A DNA stretch of 64,000 nt, from contig CANTUZ010000001.1 of assembly GCA_947846985.1 (NCBI GenBank), positions 170,786,447-170,850,446 of the forward strand, read 5' to 3'. The position numbers were made by a program, and so were the translations under genes. Below are positions 21,701-34,859 of the stretch, piece after piece. Within the stretch, counting starts at the first letter, position 1; each line of letters opens with the position of its first letter. The notes below the pieces were generated by a model. The model saw nothing but the letters and a program-made list of their open reading frames with translations, was not told where the DNA came from and ran no database searches. This DNA is from Fratercula arctica (Eukaryota > Chordata > Aves > Charadriiformes > Alcidae).

Positions 21701-24700
21701 TGTAGAAAACCGTTCCGCCGTTTAATGAAATTTCGTTCTTGGTCAGTGTCCGAAAGCTTTGAGTTACAATTTGTGGTTTTGCGTGTCTAAACAAGTAATT
21801 GGTTCATATGCCACCTGTTTATTCTGAGGCGTAATGTTGTTCAATCTTAGCAAACCACAGTTAACTGCAATTTGAGTGCTGTTTTCCATGCGCCAACTAG
21901 AAGGTTTGGAGTCTTGGTAAATGGATGGGAGTAGGAGTAAGATAAAATGTTTCCTTTTGATTTCCATCTGGATGTGCAGAGAAGGAGCAAGACATATTCT
22001 GTCATGGTAAGCTGCTATCTGGAGATGTGGAGACAGATAGTGAAAATGATTAGGGGTAAGAAGGAATTTGTAAGTGAAGAAACCCTGTCAGGAGCAGCAC
22101 CGTTTGGTTAAAGGAGAAATAATCCAGGACGTATTTATGTAAAATATAACTGCTATAGAGGAGCTAAACCAACTGTATCTATTTATTTTCTTAACCCAGC
22201 AGAGGCCAGTGGGTGAAGCTGAAAGCTTAAAAAATGTAAAACTGATGAAGTCAAGCAAATCATATTCTGTGTATAATTTTTCAATAGGTATCTTTCCCAT
22301 AAGGTATTGCTGAGCATACATACTACCTCAGACTCAGGAAAGGACTAAATTTTTATATGGATAGTGCAGGTTAAGTCTGTGGTGGGCTTGTGCCATATAT
22401 ATATTTTTTTTTTTCCAAATGAAAATTCTTCCTAATGCACTTCAATTAGGAAAATTTTCTACACGTGACAAATACTGTGATTTTACTATTCTATTAGCAA
22501 TAGGTGCATATATTTTATATACATCTTAAGTTTATTATATACCTGGTGCTCTATAATTTTTTAAGGATTTCCTGTGCCACCTTAAGAACATATGAATTAA
22601 CATTGCCATTACTTGACATATAAAAATTTAAAGTTGCTTGATAACATATGAAATTCTAAACAACATTCTGAGCTTTGAATTGTAATAAATGTATATTGTA
22701 TCCATTTAATGTACATAAGAGATATGTTCATGCCGCGGTGAGCATGAAATAAGCACTGATATAGTACTAAGAATTAGGAACTTCTTGGCCTGAGGTTGCT
22801 ATGTTATTTAACCTTGTAGATATGATTTAACTTGTTTGTGCCGCAATATCTCCTTTTAGAAAACCTGAGTAATTTTGCAGTTAATTTTACTGTGCTCCAT
22901 AATTAGTCTGTGTGTTAATCTCGCATGTCATTATAAAAACAGACTGAATCTGGATGTGACTGTGAATTTGTTGCTGCGGATGTTGCTTTTCACATCATTT
23001 GTTTTAGGAAAGTGTGCAAAGCCATTTTCAGGTTTGTGTGGTTTTGGTTTTTGTTTCACATAGTTACAGGAATAGTTATTTCTAATAGTAAATTTCCTTC
23101 AGGTGTACTTACTCAGTGGTGGGTTTTTATGTCCTTGGTTATGATATTTTCTTGTCATATTTTGACAAATTGTTTAACATTCAGTTCAGGCTCCTACAGT
23201 AGGATTCACTGCACCTAACTTCAGACATCTACAGTGTAGGCATTTCTGTCTTTACTGCCTCCCACCTCTGTGGTGTGATTCATCTCAAACTAAAATAGTC
23301 ATCTAAAATAGGTCAGAAGCAGTGCCCCTTGAAAGCGCCTGTCTTTATTGACTTTAAGGGGAGCCTGTAGCAATGCATAGAGACACTGGCACTTATACAG
23401 CAGATAAAGCCCACCGGAAGACGCTGATGTTGATTCCTGACATTGCTTCCTTGAAAGAAAGAAATGGAAAAGCTACCTTAAATACATTGGCAAGGAGATT
23501 TCAATGTGGGGATGTCATCCTTGCTCAATAGGGGCCACATAATTCTCAGGTTCCCACCTGGTATCACTCCTCCTGAGGCTCTCTGTACATGAATAATGCT
23601 CTTCTTTTCATCTAGTATCCTTATAGTCTTACCACTAAGCTTTCAGCATTTTCAAAATGAGCCATGAGAGCAGAACACCAGGCAGTAGTCATCTGCTACC
23701 ATGCAGAAGGGACAAAATTTTCTTTAAGGATGAGAGCAGTACTGTGTCAGTATCACAGTGTTTAATTCAGGTTCTACTACATTTTTATGCTTTGGAAAAG
23801 TAGCTCTTTTTCCTGGCTGCCCAGTCCAAGAGTAGGTTTTTAGACCATGGTCTTTAACAGCGACAGTTCTTTCTTCAGTTAATATTGGCACATACATTTG
23901 TTAATTATTGATCCATTTTCATCTAAATTTTCTAGCTATAGATTAAGCCATAAGAATTTTAAGAACATGTATATTGCACTGCTTATAAGTTTATGGCACT
24001 TTTTAGATGCATGGCAAGATAAATCGTGAATAACGCTGCTTAGTCACTTGCATGATGAATATTGAAGGAAAATTTTGTTCCCTTTTTGTGTCATCCAGAC
24101 TGAATGCAGAAAGGAAATAAAAAATACTTTTATTTTTCCTATTGCCTATCTAACTTGCCTTTTAACTTTTCTTACAAAATTTTCAGAAAGATAAATAAGA
24201 TAATTGAAAATAAACATTAAATCAACATTAAGCAATACAGCATATTCTATGATTGCCCAAGTCTGAATTACGAAGGAAATGAAAAATAAAAAATATATAG
24301 TTTTATTTGCATTTACACTTCCTAGCACTGGAAAGGTATCTTTCAACTGTATTTTTTATATCATAATTTTCTTCCCAGAAAAATGCTATGTTTGCTTCTA
24401 TTTAATAGGTGTGCAGTTGCTGGATCATTCTATATTTTTCTAATAGCTTGTAAGGGGAAATAAAAGTCTGCTGAGTCAAGAGCTGGAACAGACATTTGCC
24501 CTCAGGATAGTGTTGCCTGTTTTATAATCCCATATCTTTTCTGCGTTGGAAAGATGATTTTAGACAGTATCAGTACACAAACACTCCCACTGCACTTTGG
24601 AAAGGGAAAATGGTATCAAGAGGCTAAGGACAAGTGCAGAAGAAATAGGATACATTTTTAGAAGAGGCGTTGTTTCTGCTTTCTACCATGACCACTCATC

Positions 24701-27700
24701 TTTATAAGGCTTTATGACAATGAAGCGATATGCACCATAGCAAAGGCTTGAAGTCTTTTCAAGCTAATATGTTATTACTGATATGTGGTATATACCTAAA
24801 GAAAAAAAGGCATTAGAAGGTTTGATTGCTTGTCTTTAGCTATAAATGAGAATTTTGCAATGTCTGCAGAAGATTACATTTTGTGAATAGAGTTGGAGCA
24901 ACAGGTCTGACATTTTCAAACTTGCTCAGTCACTCCAAGTATCTGGCCTGTTATGTGTACAACAGTGCGATCTGATGCTCAAAATAGCATATAACAGCAT
25001 AGCGTGGCTGAAGCGACTTAGAGGGGCTATTCAAAGACTGAGCATCCTTGAAAATTAGGTGAAAGATATCTTCAATTAAACAACTGAATTAATTACTGCT
25101 TTTGAAAGTATCACTGTAAGTACTGTTCCCTTTAACAGTCCTTCTGCAGATTCAAATTCCGAGGATTGTAATCCCATTCAGAATTGTTGCTCTAGTAGTT
25201 TCAGGACAGAAAAGCTACTAGGCTAAATCTACTTTTGGGAACTTTATTAGAACATCAGTACTATTTCAATTCTTGCACAATGTGTTTTTATGGGTTTTTT
25301 TGGGTTATTCATGTTTTGCCAGTTTATGTTCATTTCACGCAGAAATAAGATCACTGACACTATGGAAAAATTATGAAATTTTAAGTGAAAAAGAAAACAG
25401 ACCTTGTTCTGCAAAGGCATATTGATATCCACAATCCTTACTTAAGTGAGTATTCTTAGATCCCGTGTAAAATATGGGACTAATCATTGTGAATTTTAGC
25501 TTTTGATTCAGGTCCTTAAGTTCTTACTCAAAGGACCAGTTTAACAACTTGCATCACTCATTAAGACAACAGATATTTTCCAGATGGAGCAGAAATATAA
25601 ATAAATTACAAAGACAATTGACTTGGCACGAGCTTTCCTGACAGCCTTTATCTTCTAGATATAATTCTGCTACTCATTTTCATTAGTAGTTTACTCTCTG
25701 AATAGTTTTTATACTTGTGGAAAAGGATACATCTCAGTGTATGTAAAGATTACAGTATTGTTATAAAATGAATTAATAGAATGAAAAGGAAGAAAAAGTA
25801 TTTTTTGAAGGGAGGAGAGGCAGGTTAGAGATAGTGAGCTGTGCTAAGTTGTAGTGCTTGAACATGTTATCTCAAATTTGAATCTTCTTTTGTTTTTCCA
25901 TCATAGGCCCTCATTCCATTTTTAACCTCATGATGAGGTACATAATGTAAGATGTTCACTTAAAAAGAAAAAACCTCTCTGCTGAGGATGATACATAGGC
26001 AATGATTATCATCTCTTATGTTCTTTCATAATTTCTCTCATCCTTAAAGTACTGTGATCCTTCGCAGTAATTTACGTGATTTAGATTCTACATTTACTGG
26101 TAAGAAACTACTCCTATTTTGCCAACTGCAGTGATACCACTGTGTATAATGTTGCAATATAAACAATTAAAAGGATGTAAATAACGAAAGTGCTACCTAA
26201 GTGATATGACACAGGGTGAAATAACAAGCTGACTGTTTTCATTATTTCTTTGCTACCATCTGGGATCATATTATTTTGGAGGTTTTGGTCTTGATTTATC
26301 AAGAGTTAATTTCAGATTTCACTGGAATTTTATTAAAAATACTCATGAATGCAGTAACTGCTATGATTCTGCATTAAAAAGTGTCTTTAATTCCAAAGAG
26401 CCTCTAGACTTTTTAATGAAATATGTAGTTATGCCACAAAACAGAAATGCAGTCATTCCTGGCATCAAAAGTGAATGGCAGAGGACACAGGTTGTGTACT
26501 AAATATAGCTTAGTATCTGTGCTTTTGGCAGTTGAAGCCCAAGAGTCGTGGAGAAAAGAAAAGTATGTATCTTTTCAAATCCTGTAATATTCAACTTAGT
26601 GGAACAGAGATAAATCTTCCCTCAATTTTTTTGTTGTTTTGTTTCATTACACATTCTCACAACTCTGCCATCCTCTCCTCCTTTCACTCTCACGTTATGC
26701 TCAATGTCCAGAACACTTACCTGTATTCAAGGATTATGTTTTCATTCAGTTTCTTTTGTAGATTAATCCAGTGAGTCACTGTCATCAACACATAACTTAA
26801 AAATAGATAAAAGCAGTGTTTATATCAGGTTCATTTCAGTTACCTAATAAGCTTCTGATTTACTGATGGTCAAGTTGTATAGAGGAACCACAGATGCAGT
26901 GCTGAGGAGTTTAAGTGTTTCAAGAAAAACAGAGTGGTACCCTGGATATTTCATCCCAGCTTTGTTGAACCATGTGGAAAGGGTGTCAATTATAGAACTA
27001 TTTAATCAGTAATTCTTGAGAGTGTGAGAATTAATGTCTCACGTCTGTGATGACCAGAACATTCTAGGCCACTGCTGCACAAGAGTCCTAGCTGTCGTCA
27101 ACAATTGCCTGTCCAGAATGTACAAAAGGAAGGGAAATTTTGCTTCTGCCCAAGCAAACAAATTGCAAAATCAAGCATTGTGTCTTTTGGACTTGTGTTT
27201 TGGTTGCATTTGATCATTATTGATTATGGACTGCATACTTGATGGGTTGTAGAAAATGCATTCTGTATTAGCTCCTGTATTCATAAACTCACTTAGATAT
27301 TGAATTACTGGTTTTAATTTTATTGGCATTTTATAGCATAGTGTTAGAAAAAATGAATTCTGAAGTTTGCCATTTTAAAGAGAAATAGTTATGAAAGTTT
27401 GAAGTTGATTAGTCGATATTAAGAGTGTTTTTTCAAAATAATTGCAATTCTTGGTAAAATGTCCCAGTATATGCAACAAAGCAAGGATACTTCAAAAAGG
27501 AATTACATTCATATTTGCATTTCCTCTGAAAGCTTCAGTAATTTTTCTTGTGCTTGAAAGGGAAGCCATTGTACAGAATACCCCTGCTGGGAAATGTTTT
27601 ATCCTTTACTATTACTGACATACAGTTTATGCATCTAACAGAAGATATTTCATTCTGCAGTGTACTTGCCTTTATACGTTACACAAATCCTTATGTCTGA

Positions 27701-28869
27701 GCTTAAAATAGGGCTCATAAGTGCATACTGACTTGGTACCAGCACTTTCTCTTATAAGACATGCTTATCTGTACAAGCATTGGTATTTGTATATTCAAGA
27801 TACAAAGCAACAAACAAGAAGGATAGAACAGGATGAATAGCAAGCTTTGCTTATCAATAAGATAAACTCATCTATTTCTACAAGTCTTCCATTCTAAAAG
27901 GTTTTCTGTTTGTACCAGAAGGCTGAAAGGGAACAAAAGTGCCTTGTACTATGTTTCATTTTCCTTAATTTTCTCTCCCTCTTCACTTTCTGGGAGAAAA
28001 GGTTAGTTTCTGAAATTTGCTATGGGTGAGTTTTATACATTCTTTAAAGTATATTCATCTGTCAGATAATATGTTTTTGTGTTGCTTTTTTGATGGAAAA
28101 AATGGAAATACTTTTGATGTAGGACTTCATTAAATGAGCTAAAAGGAACTGTAAATTAATTTGTATATGGAGAGCAATTAGATGTGCTGTGTGGCTTTAT
28201 GAAGATATTCATTGCAATTTGATATTCAATTTGAATATCTTTTGTCTGAACTGTGGTAAAGGTTTAACATCTTTTCAGCCATTGATAGTTGGAGATCAGA
28301 ACTCTTTAAACATTAACAGGTTTCAGTTTAAAGCAAATTCAGGGAATTTTAGCCAGATGAGTAATGCATCATATGATACTCCTTTTATATTGACGTCTGC
28401 ATTAGCAGATACTAAAGAAACATCAATTACAGTACAGTATTGTAGATTTTGGAAGCTTAGTAGGATGTCTGTGTGTCTGTGAAGTAAAAGTGATGTGGTC
28501 TAGGTTTAATGTGAAAGCTCTTTAGTGTTCTGAAAATCACACACTGTCACTGCTCCTGGAGGAAGGCACGTGTCTTTAACATGGTTTTCCCTGATAGAGA
28601 CAGAAATGAGAACAGTATGTGATATAAAGTCCATGTTTTGGGATAATTACTCATCTAATTTAATAAGAGCTGGTGATTTAAATCTTAACTCAAAACATCT
28701 GCTTTTCTATTGCACTACATTCTGAAGAGAAACTGTATCACACAAGCACTAGCATATTAAAAAGCTAAGTGTGTTTGTCAGTTTTGAAAAAGCGCATCTT
28801 GTCCCTGCAGTCAGAGACAAGTTTTTGTATTAGTGTCCCTGAATTTTCAAAGTACTTCACATAACAGTC
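18777..28869. other. long AT-rich gene-free stretch
   Basis: About 10 kb without a supportable gene. Minor elements are a T16 run at 19212-19227 followed by CCTTTTTAG (a splice-acceptor look-alike), another T-run near 22406, and several 60-100 codon frames with no domain. I recognise no transposon, although old diverged repeats could be hidden. The stretch is compatible with an intergenic desert or a large intron. Confidence 0.55.
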
Positions 28870-28871
28870 TG

Positions 28872-29065
28872 ATGCGTGTATATATATATGAAAAAAAAAT
28901 ACATATATTGTCCTGGTTCCGGCCAAACCACGACATATATATAAAAAAGAGTGTGTATATATCTATATAAAAATAAAAATATGTAGATAGATATATTCCT
29001 TCTTTTTGATGTGCAACTTACTGTTTTTTTAATACACATATATATATACACATGTCTACATATAT
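28872..29065. repeat. TA/CATA-rich low-complexity region
   Basis: Repeated TATATATA, ACATATAT and ATATACACA tracts alternate with A- and T-runs over about 190 bp. The minus-strand open frame at 28857-29162 is an artefact of this composition (many Ile, Tyr and His). The LTR relic at 28909-28935 is embedded in it. Confidence 0.75.
28909..28935. mobile_element. 27-bp LTR relic: two LTR ends without the interior
   Basis: The segment begins TGTCCTGGTT and ends AACCACGACA, giving the TG...CA termini and imperfect terminal inverted repeat of a retroviral LTR. Only about seven GC-rich bases (CCGGCCA) lie between the two ends. It is flanked on both sides by TATAT (28904-28908 and 28936-28940), a 5-bp direct repeat that could be a target-site duplication, though it lies in TA-rich DNA where such matches come easily. 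On the minus strand it starts TGTCGTGGTTT, which from memory resembles the 5' end of an abundant bird endogenous-retrovirus LTR. The simplest reading is a solo LTR that lost its interior. It contains no viral gene. Confidence 0.45.
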
Positions 29066-30124
29066 CAACATTTTTGTAGATGCATTTTTTTGTACATTTT
29101 ACATTTTTTCCAGGGCCAGCTCCTTTTAGGGTTCTGATGAAAAATAGTGGGCTACACATCAAAAAAGAACACTAGTTTTTTTTAAAAAAATTATACCTCA
29201 CTAAGTTTTGGAGACTGGTATCTAATTAAAATGCAAAGTCAACATAACATATACAGTATAGATTCAGAGCTTGGTAACATACATTTAAAAGTAATTGGAA
29301 CTAAAGCTATCTCAGGAGCATTGCCACATCTCATACTTCCAAACACGTAGGATTTCTTTTCTTTTCATATAGGAGATTTTTTTTTCTCTACTACAACTCT
29401 TTCATTTCACAGAATAATTAAATCATTCTTTGGAAGACTCATTGGAGCAAGTATTTGAATTGGGATTACATCCTTTGTGAGCACTTCTACCACTGAGCTG
29501 TAGGAATGGTCTGTAGGCCTGTTTCTTGGTTTGTCATGTTGGGTCTGTTCAGTTTCCTTTATTCTGTTCCACTTTCTGCTCACTTTCAGGCTGTGTTGCT
29601 TGATACCCAGCTTAGTGGTTGTGGCATTCAATTAGACATGGGAGACCTGGTTTCAGCTCCTTGTTCTGAAGAGATTGCGGAATCCCAGCTTTGGGGCTGC
29701 TGGCTTTTCTGAAACGTGACTGTCTCTCTCTGGAATTGTGAACATGCATTCTGCCATGCATCAGCTCATATTTTACTGAGTTTAACTGTACTCTGACCGA
29801 TTCCTGAGAGGAGGCTGGTTTCATGTTTTGGGGAAAAACATTGTTTTACACAAGTGTTACATCAAAATTACATTCTCATTCCACAAGGGTCCTGCAAGAA
29901 CGTGGTGTTGTCCTGTTTCACAGTGAGCTAAAGAAAATTTGTAGTCATTAGTGGGAGCATTTTCACATGAGGTAAAAGTTAGTGGAGGGATAGCGCAACA
30001 GTTATAATGCCATGCTCTATTTCCATTTCTATACTGATTAACTAGGGAGATGTGTTTATTGGAACTTAAATGCGGCAGGAAATCCAAAACAACAGATAAA
30101 AAGATCAGGAGCAGTATTTAGAAA

Positions 30125-30155
<31 letters not shown>

Positions 30156-32434
30156 CAAAATAATGGGCAGCTAAGTCATGGTGGACAGTAATCCCAATAA
30201 GAGCTCCGAGGTGTACAGTCATGGAGGAACAAATAGGGACCTAGCATAAGGACCTAGCAAGTCAAACCACAACAATAGTGCTGTGATCATAAAAAGAATT
30301 ATTGAGACTGACACTAAAGCAGTTATGTTTAACTTTGGTATTGACCATTTCTTACAGACGTTGGCAATATTTTTTTAGGAATGAACTAGTTTAAGGTTTA
30401 GCAAGTGCCAATATGGGAAGATGAACTGCGTTTCCTATATCCCTGGTAGAAACAATGATTAAAAAGTTGTGAGAGTTGAAGCAAGAGAAGTTCAAAGTAA
30501 TAGGTTACAGTTATCTAGTAGTGAAAGTAATTGTCTATTGGAGAAATGTACATGGAATTTTGCGTATGAATTCTTCAAATTATGCATTTGATGAAGAAAC
30601 TAAGAGGTAAATTTCTGTCATCTTGCAGGGCAAGCGATCTTAAGTGTCCGTAGAAGAATCTTTATGCATTGCACTGCAGGGAAGTAGCACACATTTGATA
30701 GGTAGATTACAAAGGAGAAAGTATCAGCTCAGAATGAAAGGTTCTATACTCAGATTACCAACAATCTGGTATCTTTCCTTTGACCAGTTGAGGGACCCCT
30801 TTGCTAATACCAGCATCTAGATCTTCTAGAAGAGAATTCAAAGGGGGGAGGATCTGTAATTTGAAATCTGGGTCTCAAGAAAATGTTCTAGACAGTACTT
30901 TTGCTTTGATTCAGTAAATGTTATAGAAACAATATCATGTTAATTTTAAGAAATTGTTAGACATGACTAGGATCTAAGAGGATTTTTTCTCTTTGGCTTA
31001 CAAAATATGATTATTGTGGTATGCCCCACACTGGCATACACATTTAAACAGGCAGACATCTCTGCTCTGTCCCAACTCCTTTCATAGTCATTTTGGTTTA
31101 GAAGCTGTATCACCTTCAGTTGCTAAAAGCATTAAGATAAAACAGAATAAAAAACAGAGGCAGCCTGACAACTCACCAGGCTTTTAGATTTTTGACAAAT
31201 TTCATTTTGAAAGTACCATTTCTTAAGTGGTTTCTTTGTCTCTCTTTTAAACATTACGAATAAAATACAAAGTGCTTGACAGAACATGTAAAGTTAGTTT
31301 TCCAACCACTTTACATCTTTTACCCTGTACTGAAACCCTACTTTTTGATTTTTGTAAATGGAACACTTCTTTTTTGTTGTTAAAAGGTGTCAAGTTCTTT
31401 GAGTATTATTTTCTTTAATGTCTTCATGTAGTTGAAATGATCTGGGCGTGAAGAAAAAATGCAGTGAATGCTTTTTGGATGTTCAATGCAGGTGTTCACA
31501 AGTACTATCAATCTTAAAAAATAACTGTTTTTAAAAATACTATGTACCGCTAATGAGCTACGCTGTAGGTCCATAGCTTTGTGAAGGCTCAGAATAAAAT
31601 TTCTGCCTTTTACTTAGTAATGTTAGGTAAGCCTTTCCTAAAGAGATATTAATACTGAAGATGAGAAAAAAGAATGAGAAAAGGAAGGCTTGTAATGTGT
31701 ATTATATTTAAATTGACTGTAGCTCTGTAAACAGTCTCACAAATATTTATTTCCCACTATTTGCACCAAAAAATTAAGAAATATAAAAAATATTAATTTG
31801 GAGAGCATTACACTGTTTCTTTTGTCTAGGCAAGACAGTCAAAACAAAAAAAAACCCACCTTCGTGTTATTTAAAGCAAGTTTGTATGTGTTAACATAGC
31901 TGTCAGCAACTGAAATGATAAAATTATTATTGTTATCAAATACAGCTATAAACTAAACACAAGGCATGCTTCAGGTTAGTCAGAAGAGGTCCTCTGTTTT
32001 TCAGTGTGCGTGCTTGCTTGAAATGAAACTGTGTGTTATTGGTTAACTGGGATGCTTAGCATAATCACTTTGCAAGGCTGTGGTGGAGGGAGGTGATTAT
32101 CACCGAGAACAGATGGGCAGGTCCGAAGCATTGCCAGATTCTGCACAAGCTCCATGTACTGTGGGTTCTAGCTCTCTTTTCTTTGGCATTTCTAATTTTT
32201 ATTCATTCTGCATATTTTGAAGGGCTGGCTGAGCTAGAGGTCCTGGAGCGATGACCTTACAGTTTAGCTCACAGATGTAGGAGTGGGGAATTCAAAGTGC
32301 TGTCACTATACGTCTGAACGGATGGGGCAGACTGCATTTTGTACGATTGCCTCTCTCAATGTATGAAAGGATTTTTCTCTGAGCTTAGCACTCTACTCTG
32401 CATCTGTAGCTCTCTGTGGATTGTATTGTGTGTG
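29066..32434. other. AT-rich spacer with a long T-tract
   Basis: No gene is supported. Frames at 29506-29712 (+) and 29857-30087 (-) are anonymous. The T28 tract at 30128-30155 is listed separately. From about 32030 the sequence becomes less AT-biased and leads into the exon-like stretch at 32444-32524, so 32030-32443 could be a 5' UTR if that exon is real. Confidence 0.5.
30128..30155. repeat. T28 homopolymer
   Basis: An uninterrupted run of 28 T, the longest homopolymer in the window. Read on the minus strand it could be the poly(A) tail of a retrocopy lying to its right. However, no AATAAA sits in the expected position (the adjacent minus-strand sequence reads CATTATTTTG), and I see no target-site duplication. 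A plain expanded homopolymer is more likely. Confidence 0.85.
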
Positions 32435-32443
32435 TGACCAGAA

Positions 32444-32524
32444 ATGATATTCTCGGATATGAACACTGTCTCTGCCTCTCCTAAAGTGCATCCTCCTAAT
32501 GGGACCCGGTTTTATACTTTTCAG
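32444..32524 (+). CDS. candidate alternative first coding exon (unidentified gene, partial)
   Basis: An ATG at 32444 with G at -3 opens 27 codons ending in TTTTCAG at 32524, followed directly by GTAAGC, a consensus splice donor (phase 0). An in-frame TGA at 32435-32437 lies just upstream, as expected if the exon begins in a 5' UTR. A second in-frame ATG at 32459 would give a peptide starting MNTVSASPKVHPPNG. The composition is less AT-biased than the surroundings and the residue mix looks protein-like. I do not recognise it. Alternatively, GACCAG at 32436-32441 could be a splice acceptor for an internal exon, but its pyrimidine tract is poor. Chance occurrence of a 27-codon frame before a donor is quite possible. 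Confidence 0.3.
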
Positions 32525-34798
32525 GTAAGCGAACTTTAATAAAACTGAAAGGATTTTTCTTGCTACTTAAATGATAGGTAAACTTTGAGTAAGAGTAGCT
32601 AATAGGTTAAGAAGCTTGTGTTAATTAGTTTTGTATTGGTAGGAGAAAATATGTAAGAAATCAATATCATTACATTAATTTTGCTGCCTTAAAAAAATTA
32701 GCATGTAAATTGTTCCTAAACAAACATAAAATTATGTTCACAATGATTTTGCTATTGATTGCCTTTCCCAATAATATTATCATCTTACAATTCATTAGAT
32801 TTATAGTTCCTTACATAGAACCACACTGTCTTTCTGTTTAGTTCAGATACACACTGTGTTGTCATTAACAGAAATTCCAGATTCACATTATACAAAAAAA
32901 TATTTTTAAAACTTCATATGTTGTACCTGTGTGGGGTTTTTTTTGTATTAAAACTGAATGTAGTTTATGCTATCTGATGCTTAATTTGATTCATGTGGAT
33001 AGTAATCATACATGTGCAACTGACAGAGCAGCAGAATCTATTGTTAGGATTATTAAGGTTCTCAGTTTCAAGCCAAGTTTTGCCTCATTCAGGTAAATAA
33101 GCTTGTCTGCTTAGCTAAAGGTAAGAATTTATTATATGCTCTAAATCTAACATGCAAAACAGTCTAATTACAACCATCTTTCAGTGGCTTTTAATTAAAA
33201 GAAATCTTCAGTGCCTTGGCTCTGGAAAACTATGTAATCCTACATTAAGATTTAACAATAATTAAAAAACCCACAACCCCCCTGCCCCAGCTGCTCTTTA
33301 TAGCGCTCCGGCCCTGCAGGGCAATACAAACACTCCGTTACTTAAAGCGGCAATAGTTTTCTCATCTCAGCCTTTGATACAGCTAGGATTTAAATAACCT
33401 TCCCATTCCTGATCGTGTAATGGTTTTGTCTTTTCGGTTACTTTATGCTATTGTAGAATGATGTCTTTGATATGTTAAAAATCTTGTGTATGCTACCAGA
33501 GCAAACAATCTGAGGCAATTAAAAGTTGAAGATAAAATGCATGGCAAACATCTTTCACAAAATACAGGTACCCCATTCTTTGGGTCCAATAACTGCATTT
33601 CATTCTTGTCTTCTTTTAATCCATTGTTTTTAATTATACTGTCTTGCACTTCTTACAGTGATGTCAAATGATAGTTGAGGGCTGTGCAGAAAGAGTGGCA
33701 TCCTCCTAACAGTGACGATCTGCTGATCCTGGCAGTGATTCAGAGCCATGAATGCCCCAGGCCTATTCCTCTACAGCAGGACTACTTTTTTCACACACTG
33801 ACATCTAAATATTCTGTACAGCCTCCTGTAGCTATGCTCTTAAACACAGTTCCTGATGGCAGGTATTCTTTCTGAGTGTGTCGAGTTGAAAAAGTCACTA
33901 AAATTAGGGTGCTTGGCTGTGGTAACAGATTGACTTATTATGTGGTACTTTATGAAAATAAGTGCTAACAATGAAGTATATATTTTTATACAGTATGTAT
34001 TGTTGCTACTAGCAATCTCTGTGATTATTGTAGACATTATCCCACATACAAAAAACTCTCATTTATAAGTTACTTCTTCCACTGATTTTTCAGATGAGGA
34101 GACAATAAATAAAAGGGAAATATAACTGAATTTCCTGTTGCATCCTGGATACTTTAATAAGCAATCTGGAGTTAAATGACCTTGGAATGTAAAGCTGCTA
34201 ATTCAGGACAGCCTGTGTTTGTGTTCTAGAACAGCTTGGTGTTATCAGTGCTAAAAGAATCCCTGAAAAATTTAAAAAATTAACCAAAGAAAGCCTATAA
34301 TTTCCTATGATGCCCTTTTAAAACTATTTTTCCTATTTATTTATTTACATATGTGCAGTATAAAGAAAGATATGTGAAGTAACTTTCCAGTTCTTGCCTT
34401 GGCTTCCTTTGTCATTCATTGCTTCATAGTTTTTGACCACCATGTTTGTGGTATCTTTTCTTTCCCTCTTGAGTTACTTCGGTCTTTGCTTACAAATGTA
34501 ATAATTGCTGAGAAGGACTTCATATAACTCTTGTTTTAAACTACTTTCACCTTTTGCTTTCTTACCTATGCTATTGTTTCTATATGTTATATTGTAATCT
34601 CTTTGAGACAAAGAATTTCATTTAAATAGCTTGCAGAGTTATGGGATGGCTTAATGGTTCTTAATTTGAAATATATATGTTGGTATTTAACCTAAATGTT
34701 TGAAAATCTTAGCAAAGCCAATGTCTAGCATGTTTAAAACTGAACAAATAAAAAATTGTGAGATGAGGGCCTGATCTTTGACTGATGGAGGGTAATGA

Positions 34799-34859
34799 GT
34801 GATTAAGCTACTGAATTAATTGTACATTGATGTAATGATTAAGCAGCTGAAGTAATTGT
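34799..34859. repeat. imperfect 23-bp direct repeat with TAATT cores
   Basis: GATTAAGCTACTGAATTAATTGT (read as positions 34801-34823) recurs with three differences at 34837-34859, a 36-bp period. Both copies hold a GATTAAGC block and a TAATTG block. TAATTG/TAATTA words are typical homeodomain-binding cores, but they are frequent by chance in AT-rich DNA. Confidence 0.7.

Noticed and set aside
28857..29162. 101-codon minus-strand ORF rich in Ile, Tyr and His
   Set aside because: It is the translation of TA/CATA low-complexity sequence and includes the LTR relic; no domain or start context.
30128..30155. T28 as the poly(A) tail of a minus-strand processed pseudogene
   Set aside because: No AATAAA in the expected position, no target-site duplication and no recognisable coding body to the right.
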